Shown here: one piece after another, positions 43,008-51,800 of the stretch
Layout: every line of letters starts with the position of its first letter
Numbering within the stretch: position 1 is the first letter of the stretch
Made by a program: the position numbers and the translations under genes
The notes under the pieces: generated by a model
Databases searched by the model: none
The model's input: only the letters and a program-made list of their open reading frames with translations
What the model was told of the DNA's origin: nothing
Origin: an uncultured Eubacteriales bacterium
GTDB taxonomy: Bacteria > Bacillota > Clostridia > Oscillospirales > Acutalibacteraceae
NCBI GenBank assembly: GCA_900316555.1
Contig: ONDL01000002.1
Span: 1 to 61,034 of the forward strand
Direction: 5' to 3'
Length of the DNA: 61,034 nt

Positions 43008-44243
43008 ATGAATAAGGTCGAATTGACGCGGCTGCGGATCGCCTCACTTTCCGTATTTCGCGGAATTCTCACGCGGAGCGTTCCAAGGGCGTTTTACCGC
43101 CTTCTCTCGTCGCTCGACAAGCCGCCCGAGCAATTTCTTGAGTGCTACGGCGAATTTTACTCACTTATCAGCGAGAGAGGCTGTTCCGACAAGCTCGCCT
43201 ACGCGATGACCGAGGCGGCGCTTTTTGACGAAAACTGTTTTACAAGAGCCGCTGCGGGCGGTACATACAGGGAGCTTCCCGAGGACGTGCTTCACGCCGT
43301 CAGACGCGACTGCGAGGCTATTCTCTCAGCCGCCGAGCTCAGTGCCGACAAGGTGATTTCCGCCTATCCGCACGCCGAGGAGCTTTTGGCTGTGACTGAC
43401 AGCCTGCCGAGGTGGAAGTGCGGCGAGTGCGCCGAGAGCTTCAGAATGTTCGACGGCTCGCTCGATAACGTAGCCGCCTACTACCGCAAAAACGGCTGCG
43501 GTATGTTCGCGAGATACAAAGCGTTCGTTTGGCGCGACGGAGATATCCGTCCCGTGCTAAATTACGACACGATCTCGCTCGATGAATTCACCGGCTATGA
43601 GAGCCAGCGCGACAAGGTCGTTGCCAACACAAAGGCGTTCCTCGAGGGCAAGAGTTGCAACAACTGCCTGCTCTTCGGAGATATGGGAACGGGCAAGAGC
43701 TCGACCGTCAAGGCGGTTGCCAACGCATTCAGGGCTGACGGACTGCGCATTGTCGAGATCCCCAAGGAGCGGCTGACCGACTTTCCGCTGCTGGCGGACA
43801 AGCTCTCGCTGCTTCCGATGAAGTTCATCATCTTTATCGACGACCTCTCGTTCCAGCATCAGGACAGAAGCTACACCACCCTCAAGGCGGTTCTCGAGGG
43901 AGGACTGGCGGCACGTCCGCGCAACGCGCTTATTTACGCCACCTCGAACCGCAGGCACATCGTCAAGGAGAAGCTCTCCGACCGCGCTTTTGAGATCGAC
44001 GATGTAAACACACGCGACAATATGCAGGAGACGCTCTCGCTTTCCGACCGCTTCGGTCTGACGGTTTGCTACACCGTGCCCAAGAAGAGTGAGTTCCTCG
44101 AGATCGTTGCGGCTATGGCAAAGGAAAAGGGAATCAATATCAGCGAGGCTGAGCTGTTTGCGGGAGCCGAGCGTTTCGCGCTTGTCAAGGGCGGACGTTC
44201 TCCGCGTTGTGCGAAGCAGTACGTTGAATCACTATACACATAA
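43008..44243 (+). CDS. ATP-binding protein, DUF815-type AAA ATPase
   Basis: About 411 residues. The N-terminal ~200 residues are helical. The AAA core follows: LLFGDMGTGKSSTVKAVANA (Walker A), MKFIIFIDDLSFQ (Walker B), and LIYATSNRRHIVKEKLSDR (sensor 1). The C-terminal region ends ALVKGGRSPRCAKQYVESL. DUF815 proteins are common in clostridia with no firm role. The gene is divergent from the VWA gene and 15 bases before the binding-protein gene, so it may be co-transcribed with the latter. Confidence 0.88.
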   Translation: MNKVELTRLRIASLSVFRGILTRSVPRAFYRLLSSLDKPPEQFLECYGEFYSLISERGCSDKLAYAMTEAALFDENCFTRAAAGGTYRELPEDVLHAVRRDCEAILSAAELSADKVISAYPHAEELLAVTDSLPRWKCGECAESFRMFDGSLDNVAAYYRKNGCGMFARYKAFVWRDGDIRPVLNYDTISLDEFTGYESQRDKVVANTKAFLEGKSCNNCLLFGDMGTGKSSTVKAVANAFRADGLRIVEIPKERLTDFPLLADKLSLLPMKFIIFIDDLSFQHQDRSYTTLKAVLEGGLAARPRNALIYATSNRRHIVKEKLSDRAFEIDDVNTRDNMQETLSLSDRFGLTVCYTVPKKSEFLEIVAAMAKEKGINISEAELFAGAERFALVKGGRSPRCAKQYVESLYT

Positions 44244-44258
44244 ACAGGAGGATTAAAT

Positions 44259-45593
44259 ATGAAAAGAATTATTTCCGTTCTTCTCGCGGCAGTCATGGTC
44301 TGCACCGCGGCGGTAATCTTCGCGGGCTGCGGCGACGGCAACTATCCCGTCACTGTCGCGAACATTACGATCGACAAGGAACCCGAGGCTATCGTAGTTC
44401 TCGATCCGTCGGCTGCGGACATCATCTCGTATATGAACTACGACGGCAAGATTGTCGGCAGAAGCACCGAGGTTGACCAGAGCTACCTTTCCGTTGCACC
44501 CGATTTCGGCGCTGCGGCAGAGCCCGATGTAAACAGCATCATCAATTCGGGCGCACAGGTCGTTTTCGCGGGCGACAAGATCAACGACGACGCCGTAAAG
44601 CAGCTCCAGGAAAAGAAGATCCAGGTTATTAAGATGTCGCTCGCCGACACTCCCAAGGAGCTCGAGACAAACTACCTGACCATCGGCAAAATCCTCGGCG
44701 GCGCTGTGACTGGCCTTGAAAAGGGCACCTCGTCCTACGAGAAGCTCATTGAGCATATGGAGAAGCTCAAGATCGAGGTTTCTTCCTCGACTACCTCGGG
44801 CGCTCTCGAGACCGCATGCTACCTCTATGTTGACGACGGCAGACTTCGCGTGATGACGAGCGGCACCTATGTCGATATGCTCATCGGCTACACAGGCGCC
44901 GTAAACGTGGCGGTCAATATCATTGACGGCAACGTTGAGGTCAACACCCTGCGCATCGCGAACCCCAACTATATTTTCTATTCAGACGAGCAGACCCTCA
45001 ACGCGATCCAGAGCGACGACGTTCTCTCAAAGCTCACCGCGGTCACCTCGGGCAAGGCTCTCCAGGTTTCCGAGAAGGATATCACACGTCAGGGACTTAC
45101 CGCTCTCGCTACCCTCGAGAAGATGATCGGCTTCATGCACCCCGAGCTTGCGAAGAAGGCTACTACAGACGAGGCAGCGACCCAGGCTCAGACTCCCGCT
45201 CAGACCGCTACCGAGGCTGCGACTCAGGCAGCGACTCAGGCGGCAACACAGGCTGCAACTACTCAGCCAGCGAACGCGGCTCCTCATTCAGAGGCGGACA
45301 GATATGACATCAAGATCACCGACGACCTATCTCTCAAGAAGGGCGACGAGGACAAGGGCGACTCCAAGGACGTATGGGAGCTGCAGCACAGACTGTGGAA
45401 CCTCGACTATCTTGTCGGCGTAGATAACGTAACGGGCTATTTCGGCGATCTCACCGAGCAGGCTGTAAAGGACTACCAGAAGGCGGCGGGCTTTGAAGTA
45501 ACGGGCATTGCCGACAACAAGACCATCAAGGCGCTGTTCATGAGCGATGCTCCCAAGGGCGTGCTTCCCGAGGGCGTTTCCAACGAACCCTGA
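44259..45593 (+). CDS. Fe3+/cobalamin-type binding lipoprotein fused to a peptidoglycan-binding domain
   Basis: A 444-residue lipoprotein. The lipobox is FAGC. Residues about 30-300 are a class III periplasmic-binding domain: EAIVVLDPSAADIISYM, PDVNSIINSGAQVVFAG and ANPNYIFYSDEQTLNAIQ. A low-complexity linker (TEAATQAATQAATQAATTQP) leads to a C-terminal PG_binding_1 domain near residues 365-430: SKDVWELQHRLWNLDYL, GYFGDLTEQAVKDYQKAAGF and GIADNKTIKALF. No permease or ATPase gene is nearby, so it may act as a wall-bound ligand binder or sensor. AGGAGG precedes the ATG. Confidence 0.88.
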   Translation: MKRIISVLLAAVMVCTAAVIFAGCGDGNYPVTVANITIDKEPEAIVVLDPSAADIISYMNYDGKIVGRSTEVDQSYLSVAPDFGAAAEPDVNSIINSGAQVVFAGDKINDDAVKQLQEKKIQVIKMSLADTPKELETNYLTIGKILGGAVTGLEKGTSSYEKLIEHMEKLKIEVSSSTTSGALETACYLYVDDGRLRVMTSGTYVDMLIGYTGAVNVAVNIIDGNVEVNTLRIANPNYIFYSDEQTLNAIQSDDVLSKLTAVTSGKALQVSEKDITRQGLTALATLEKMIGFMHPELAKKATTDEAATQAQTPAQTATEAATQAATQAATQAATTQPANAAPHSEADRYDIKITDDLSLKKGDEDKGDSKDVWELQHRLWNLDYLVGVDNVTGYFGDLTEQAVKDYQKAAGFEVTGIADNKTIKALFMSDAPKGVLPEGVSNEP

Positions 45594-45607
45594 TTAATAA
45601 AATAATT

Positions 45608-45650
45608 GACCGGCTCAGAACCAGAAACGGTTTTGAGCCGGTCATTTTTA
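45608..45650. terminator. Bidirectional terminator
   Basis: A long stem (GACCGGCTCA paired with TGAGCCGGTC, extended inward) between the convergent binding-protein and L,D-transpeptidase genes, with T-rich flanks. Confidence 0.85.
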
Positions 45651-45655
45651 TTCTT

Positions 45656-46831
45656 TTATTCCACCCAGATTATCAACGACTGTTCGGCGCTTCGGTTCAG
45701 TGCGTCGGTTACGCGGTAGGTGATTTTATACTCGCCCCTGCGCGAGCTGATAACGTTGCCAATAGCCTCGATTTTATCGGTGATATCATTGCCGCAGCTG
45801 TCCGTCGCCGTAACTCCGCGGTAGATGTTATAGTCGTCGCCGAGGTGCACGCTGGTGCTCTCGGGCAGCTTGATTTCGGGAGTTTTGCCGTTGTAGGGGT
45901 TGTCCTTCTCGTTGTCCGTCGGATCCCAGCCGATTTTCAGGTCGGCAACGCGCATGGGTACGGGCTTGCCGAGCGGTTCGGTTTCGTCGCTGTCATAAAT
46001 CTTAACGTATGTGCCGACGGGGCAGTTGTCGTAGATCCACTTCGCGTCGCTCACCGCGAGCCTTACGCAGCCGAGGGAAGCGTCTGTGCCGAGCTTGTTG
46101 TACTCGTCACTCTCGAGGCTGTCGTTTTTGAGCAGCTCGGTGTAAGGTACGCTGTGGAAAAGAAAGTTGCCGTCGATGCCCGTGACGTACTTTCCGTATA
46201 CGTCGTCGAACAGCGCGTGCCACTCCGTCTTGAAGTAGGTTTCGAACTCGCCCGTGATCGTGCCCTTGTCTAGTCCGCAGGAGCATACCATCGCGCGGAC
46301 AGGCACGGTGTACTCGCCGTCATCGTCGTAGGTGTAGACGGTGACGATGTTCTGTTCGCGGTTGACGAGAATGTGATAAAGGTCTTGATTTCCCAGCTCG
46401 TTTCTCTCCAGGATATCCTCATTCGCGGTTATTGCAGTGGAGAAGATATTTCGCTCGGGTTTTTTCTCGGCTTCCTCGACCGTGACAGTGTAGACGGTCT
46501 CACTGCCGTCCTTGTAGCGCGCCGTAATCTCCGCGACGCCTGTTGTATACGCGTCAAGACGTCCGCCGCTGTCGACCTCAACTATGCTCTCGTCGCTGCT
46601 TTCCCAGGAGAGCAGCTTATCCTCGTTTTCTTTTTTGATGTGAATGACAGTCGGTTCGTTTTGCTTCATTATAAAGGCTTCCTCGGTGACTGTCGGTTCC
46701 GTCGTCGTAAATACGGGTTCGGGCTTTGAGATATGCAGGCTCTGGGTCAGACCGATAAGGCACAGCCCCGAGAGCAGCATGATGGCGGCGGCGATTACGT
46801 ATAATACGATAATCATTATTCTTTTTGTCAT
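45656..46831 (-). CDS. L,D-transpeptidase (YkuD) with Ig-like domains
   Basis: A 391-residue membrane-anchored enzyme. Residues 5-28 form a membrane helix. Residues about 45-120 are a Big_2-like Ig domain (LSWESSDESIVEVDSGG). Residues about 150-280 are the YkuD domain with FLFHSVPYTEL and GTDASLGCVRLAVSDAKWI, holding the catalytic His and Cys. A C-terminal Ig-like domain ends EYKITYRVTDALNRSAEQS. The enzyme would form 3-3 peptidoglycan cross-links. It faces the peptidoglycan-binding lipoprotein gene. Confidence 0.92.
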   Translation of the reverse strand: MTKRIMIIVLYVIAAAIMLLSGLCLIGLTQSLHISKPEPVFTTTEPTVTEEAFIMKQNEPTVIHIKKENEDKLLSWESSDESIVEVDSGGRLDAYTTGVAEITARYKDGSETVYTVTVEEAEKKPERNIFSTAITANEDILERNELGNQDLYHILVNREQNIVTVYTYDDDGEYTVPVRAMVCSCGLDKGTITGEFETYFKTEWHALFDDVYGKYVTGIDGNFLFHSVPYTELLKNDSLESDEYNKLGTDASLGCVRLAVSDAKWIYDNCPVGTYVKIYDSDETEPLGKPVPMRVADLKIGWDPTDNEKDNPYNGKTPEIKLPESTSVHLGDDYNIYRGVTATDSCGNDITDKIEAIGNVISSRRGEYKITYRVTDALNRSAEQSLIIWVE

Positions 46832-46860
46832 ATATCTACCTCATTGTAATACTGATTACT

Positions 46861-46889
46861 ATTATACAATTTTCGGGAAAAATAATCAA
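46861..46889 (-). promoter_or_regulatory. Promoter of the L,D-transpeptidase gene
   Basis: TTGATT and TATAAT on the minus strand with a 17-base spacer. It lies back-to-back with the promoter of the DUF5662 gene, with four bases between the two -35 boxes. Confidence 0.65.
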
Positions 46890-46893
46890 TAGT

Positions 46894-46922
46894 TTTACAT
46901 TTGCTATTTTTTGTGATAAAAT
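46894..46922 (+). promoter_or_regulatory. Promoter of the DUF5662-glycosylase unit
   Basis: TTTACA and TAAAAT with a 17-base spacer, 18 bases before ATG 46941. GGGAAGGTGA is the ribosome site. Confidence 0.65.
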
Positions 46923-46940
46923 AGGGAAGGTGATAGAAAT

Positions 46941-47465
46941 ATGGGACATCCGATAAAACACTTTCTGACAATAACCAACCACAGACACAAGGTTATCGCC
47001 AACTGCGCGCGCGCGGGAATCCTCTGGCAGGGTCTGCGCCACGATCTGTCAAAGTACAGCCCGACGGAGTTTATCCCCGGGGCAAAATTCTTTCAGGGCG
47101 ACCGCAGCCCCAACGAGAAGGAACGCGAGATCTACGGCAGCTCGCGTGCGTGGATGCATCACAAGGGCAGGAACCGCCACCACTACGAGTACTGGAACGA
47201 CTACAACCCAAAGACAAAGCAGATCGAGAACGTAGAGATGCCGACAAGGTTTCTGATAGAGATGTTCTGCGACCGTGTGGCTGCTAGCAAGATATACAAC
47301 GGCAAAAACTACACCGACGCGCACCCGTATGGGTACTTTCTTCGCGTCAAGGGCAAGCACAGAATGCACGAGAACACCGAGGCGATGCTCAACAAGCTGC
47401 TCGAAATGCTGCGTGACGAGGGCGAGGAGAAGACCTTCGCCTACATCAGGAGAATGAAGAAATGA
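46941..47465 (+). CDS. DUF5662 family protein
   Basis: A 174-residue soluble protein with many His, Asp and Tyr residues in patterned blocks: ITNHRHKVIANCARAGI, LRHDLSKYSPTEFIPG, WMHHKGRNRHHYEYWNDY and FCDRVAASKIYNGKNYTD. This matches DUF5662, a family with HD-like spacing of metal ligands and no known substrate. It has its own promoter and its stop overlaps the glycosylase start (ATGA). Confidence 0.85.
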   Translation: MGHPIKHFLTITNHRHKVIANCARAGILWQGLRHDLSKYSPTEFIPGAKFFQGDRSPNEKEREIYGSSRAWMHHKGRNRHHYEYWNDYNPKTKQIENVEMPTRFLIEMFCDRVAASKIYNGKNYTDAHPYGYFLRVKGKHRMHENTEAMLNKLLEMLRDEGEEKTFAYIRRMKK

Positions 47466-47950
47466 GCGAGGCACAGAGAATCGACCATCCTTTTCCGCCG
47501 CTGTTTGACAGCGAATCGCGCACGCTGATCCTCGGCAGCTTTCCGTCGGTCAAATCCCGTGAGGCAATGTTCTTCTACGGACATCCTCAGAACCGCTTCT
47601 GGAAGCTGATTGCGCTGCTGTGCAATGAGGATGTGCCTGTTACAATCGAAGAGAAATCCGCGCTGATACTGCGACACCACCTTGCGCTGTGGGATTCTAT
47701 ACATTCCTGCACGATCACAGGTTCGTCGGACAGCTCGGTGCGCGACGTTGTGCCGAACGACCTCAGCGTGATTTTTGAGAACAGCAAGGTCAGCCGCGTG
47801 TTCTGCAACGGCGCGCTCTCCCATAAAATGTACATGAAATATATCTATCCCGCGACGGGCATTGATGCTGTGAAGCTGCCGTCGACAAGCCCTGCGAACG
47901 CCGCGTACTCCCTTGAACGGCTGGCGCAGGAGTGGAAAGTGATACTTTAA
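47462..47950 (+). CDS. DNA-deoxyinosine glycosylase (UDG superfamily, family 6)
   Basis: A 162-residue DNA repair enzyme that probably removes hypoxanthine from deaminated adenine. The family start is HPFPPLFDSESRTLILGSFP with KSREAMFFYGHPQNRFWKLI; LALWDSIHSCTITGSSDSSV and LPSTSPANAAYSLERL are the later blocks. The length fits hypoxanthine-DNA glycosylase. It is coupled to the DUF5662 gene and followed by a strong hairpin. Confidence 0.9.
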   Translation: MSEAQRIDHPFPPLFDSESRTLILGSFPSVKSREAMFFYGHPQNRFWKLIALLCNEDVPVTIEEKSALILRHHLALWDSIHSCTITGSSDSSVRDVVPNDLSVIFENSKVSRVFCNGALSHKMYMKYIYPATGIDAVKLPSTSPANAAYSLERLAQEWKVIL

Positions 47951-47956
47951 ACAAAG

Positions 47957-47990
47957 CAAAACCCCGAAGCGAAGTGCTTCGGGGTTTGAT
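47957..47990. terminator. Bidirectional hairpin terminator
   Basis: AAACCCCGAAGC / GCTTCGGGGTTT between convergent genes; T-tails are modest on both strands. Confidence 0.75.
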
Positions 47991-48004
47991 TCTATGTAAA
48001 TATA

Positions 48005-48544
48005 TTACTTGTTGATAGAAGCGTAAATCTTGTCCATCAGAGTCTTGATGAAGGGGATTTTGCCGATAAGCGGAAGCTCGAGCTTCTTGCCTGTAGCCGC
48101 GCGGACAATACCCATGATAGAAACTACAACGAGGAAGATGTAGCCGAGGCTGAAGAGAACGTTGAATACGTGGTAGATACCGCTGTGGATGTAGAAGCCG
48201 TAGTAATATGTTCTGGTGGGCAGGTCGATGATGAGAAGAAGGATGCTCTTAACGATGAGGTAAGCCAGATCTACAGCGAAGAGTGTAGCGCCTTCCTTAA
48301 CGTGGAACTTGCAGTACTCGGAATCCTTTCTCGCGAAGAGAGGGATAAGGAAGAGAAGTCCGACGTATGAGAGCCATGCAAGACCCTTTTCGTTGGGGAG
48401 GGGTTCGCCGTTGTTGCTCATAACCTGGGGCTGAACGGGAGCCTGCTGCTGAGCCTGCTGGCCGTTGTCAACGGTTGTGCCGCAGTTGGGGCAGAAAGCC
48501 GCGTCATCATTGATCTGCTGTCCGCAATTCTTACAAAATGCCAT
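48005..48544 (-). CDS. Zinc-ribbon membrane protein (Tic20/DUF4870-like)
   Basis: A 179-residue protein. The N-terminal zinc ribbon is [21 protein letters not shown] Gln/Pro linker follows, then four hydrophobic helices with [19 protein letters not shown] and [20 protein letters not shown], typical of the DUF4870/Tic20-like group. The role is unknown. It has an excellent upstream promoter at 48636-48664 and a leader of about 90 bases. Confidence 0.87.
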   Translation of the reverse strand: MAFCKNCGQQINDDAAFCPNCGTTVDNGQQAQQQAPVQPQVMSNNGEPLPNEKGLAWLSYVGLLFLIPLFARKDSEYCKFHVKEGATLFAVDLAYLIVKSILLLIIDLPTRTYYYGFYIHSGIYHVFNVLFSLGYIFLVVVSIMGIVRAATGKKLELPLIGKIPFIKTLMDKIYASINK

Positions 48545-48635
48545 GATAGTACTCCTTTTTTTACAAGTTGTTTTTTCTGACCGTTCCTCGCTGTTTGGGC
48601 GGAACAGCCTTATGTTTTTGGCTTTAGCAAGCTAA

Positions 48636-48664
48636 ATTATAAGCCAATCAGCGCACGTTGTCAA
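48636..48664 (-). promoter_or_regulatory. Consensus promoter of the zinc-ribbon membrane protein gene
   Basis: TTGACA and TATAAT on the minus strand with a 17-base spacer, a perfect sigma-A match. Confidence 0.8.
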
Positions 48665-48770
48665 CGGATAAAAAACAACTTTGTAGCAATGCCTAAAAAT
48701 ACAAATCCGTGAATTGTCGGTTGGTGTATTTTAACAATGCAAACAGAGGATTTTTGTGTGTTGTGGACAG

Positions 48771-48803
48771 AAAAACATGGGCAGCCTTTTGCGGGCTGCC
48801 CAT
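48771..48803 (-). terminator. Terminator of purL
   Basis: ATGGGCAGCC / GGCTGCCCAT followed by GTTTTTCT on the minus strand. Confidence 0.85.
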
Positions 48804-48813
48804 TAAAATCAGC

Positions 48814-51800
48814 TTATTTGAAGTAGTTTACGCCGCTCTCAAAGATTTTCTGATCCTTCTCGAACGGAACGTTTTTGTAGAGGTTTTCGCCTTTTCTCTC
48901 GCTGTGACCCATCTTGCCGAGCACTCTGCCGTCGGGCGAGGTGATACCCTCGATCGCGCAGACGGAGCCGTTGAGGTTGAACTCAATGCTGCTTGAGGGC
49001 TTGCCGCCGAGGTCGACGTACTGTGTAGCGATCTGACCGTTTGCTGCAAGCTGCTTTACGGTCTCGGTGTCAGCCATGAACCTGCCCTCGCCGTGGGATA
49101 CGGGGATTGCAAACACGTCGCCCGCGTTGACGCCGCTGAACCAGGGTGACTTGACCGAGGTAACGCGCGTGTACGCCATATGGGAGATATGTCGGCCGAC
49201 AGTGTTGAAGGTCAGAGTCGGGTCGGTGGGCTTGAGCTCGCGGATCTCGCCGTAGGGAACAAGTCCGAGCTTTATCAGCGCCTGGAAGCCGTTGCAGATA
49301 CCGAGCATCAGACCGTCGCGGTTGTTGAGCAGGTCGCTTACCGCCTCAGACACGCGCGGATTGCGGAAGGTCGTGGCGATGAACTTGCCCGAGCCGTCGG
49401 GCTCGTCGCCGCCCGAGAAGCCGCCGGGAAGCATTATCATCTGTGACTGGCGGATGATCTGCTCCATGCGCTCGATGGTTTCCTCGATTCCGCTCTGGGT
49501 GAGGTTCTTGACGATGAGCATCTCGACCTCAGCGCCTGCCTTCTCAAAGGCTCTCGCAGTGTCTACCTCGCAGTTTGTGCCGGGGAATACGGGAATGAAT
49601 ACCTTCGGCTTTGCTGTCTTAATGACGGGAGAGGAGGTGTTTCTCTCTGTGTACAGAGGAGCGTCGACCGAGATTTCGGGGCATTCAGCCTGAGTCGGGA
49701 ATACCTTCTCCAGCGGAGAGGTCCACTTTTCTATAATATCACTGAGAGCGACTGACTTGCCGCCCATTGTGATATTCGCGTCGTCGGTAACGGTACCGAG
49801 GTCGTAGCTGAGCACGCCGTCGAGAGCCGCGCCGTCAGCGAGCTCGAGAATAAGCGAGCCCGAGAGCGGAGCGAAGAGTTCCTTGTTGGTGAGCTCCTTT
49901 GTAAAGCTGAAGCCGAAGCCGTTGCCGAAGCACGCCTTGCAGACGCTTGCCGCAGCGCCGCCTTCCTTGACAACGGATGCAGAGAGAACATTGCCGCTCT
50001 CCATGAGGGCGTAAACAGCCTTGTACATCTCAATGAGCTTGTCCCAGTCGGGCATGAGGGTCGCTTTGTTCTCGGGAACGGGAACGTAGATTATCTTTGA
50101 GCCTGACTTCTTGAACTCTGCGGAAATAGTCTTGCTTGCCTTTGTCATGGCTACGGCGAAGCTTACGAGGGTAGGCGGTACGTCGATGTCCTCGAAGGAA
50201 CCCGACATACTGTCCTTGCCGCCGATAGAGGGCAGACCGAGCTTGAGCTGAGCCTGCATAGCGCCGAGCAGAGCCGCGGCGGGCTTGCCCCAGCGTGAGG
50301 GAACGTCATTTAGTCTTTCGAAATATTCCTGGAAGGTGAGTCGTGCCGTCAGCGGATCAGCGCCGATTGCGAGGAGCTTTGAGGTAGATTCAACGACAGC
50401 GTAAGCCGAGCCGTGGAACGGGCTCCAGCGCGAAACACCGGGGATAAAGCCGTAGCTCATCGCGGTGGCGTCGTCGGTTTCACCCTTCTCAAGCGGTATC
50501 TTGGCAGCCATTGCCTCCTGAGGAGTGAGCTGAGTCTTTCCGCCGAAGGGCATGATTACGGTCGCCGCGCCGATGGAAGCGTCAAAGCGTTCGCTCAGAC
50601 CGATCTGTGAGCAGACCTCAAGACGAGCCATGTTTTCAGTGATAGCTTCCTCAAAGGGCAGGTCTGCGAGCTTTTCGGGGCACGCCTCGCGGTAGCAGTG
50701 CTCAGCCTTGGGAGCTGTGATGAACGCCTTTGCAACCTGTGTTACGCCGTTTGTGTTGAGGAATGCGCGGCTGAGGTCGACGATCTTGTCGCCTCTCCAG
50801 TGCATCGTCAGGCGCGGATTCTCGGTAACTACAGCTACTGCGGTAGCTTCGAGGTTTTCGGTCTCTGCGTACTTGATGAACTTGTCAACGTCGTTTTTAT
50901 CGAGAACGACAGCCATTCTCTCCTGAGATTCGGAGATAGCGAGCTCTGTGCCGTCGAGGCCGTCGTATTTCTTTGTTACCTTGTCGAGCTCAACGGTCAG
51001 ACCGTCTGCAAGCTCGCCTATCGCTACGCATACGCCGCCCGCGCCGAAGTCGTTGCAGCGCTTTATGAGCTTTGCGACCTTTGGATTGCGGAACAGGCGC
51101 TGGATTTTGCGCTCTGTGGGCGGATTACCCTTCTGAACCTCAGCACCGCAGGTTTCGATGGAGCTTTCGGTGTGAGCCTTGGAGGAGCCTGTAGCGCCGC
51201 CGCAGCCGTCGCGTCCGGTTCTGCCGCCGAGAAGCACGATAACGTCGTCGGGCATGGGTACCTCGCGGATAACGTTCTCCTTGGGGGAAGCGCCGATTAC
51301 CGCGCCGATCTCCATTCTCTTGGCGACATAGCCCTGATCGTAGAGTTCAACTACCTGACCCGTGGCAAGACCGATCTGGTTGCCGTAGGACGAGTAGCCG
51401 TTAGCCGCGCCCGTGGTGATCTTGCGCGAGGGCAGCTTGCCGTGCATTGTGTCCTTGAAGGGGATAGTAGGATCGCCCGAGCCGGTTACGCGCATAGCCT
51501 GATATACATAGGCGCGTCCCGAGAGCGGATCGCGGATCGCGCCGCCCAGACAGGTAGCCGCGCCGCCGAAGGGTTCGATTTCGGTGGGGTGGTTGTGGGT
51601 CTCATTCTTGAACTGAACGAGCCATTTCTCGGTTTTGCCGTCGATCGTTACGGGGACCTCGATCGAGCAGGCGTTAATCTCGTCGCTCTCGTCGAGGTCG
51701 GGGATCATGCCCTTTTTCTTGAGGGACTTCATGCCCATGAGAGCCATATCCATCAGCGACACGATGCGGTCGGTGTCCTTGCCGTAAACCTCGTCGCGGG

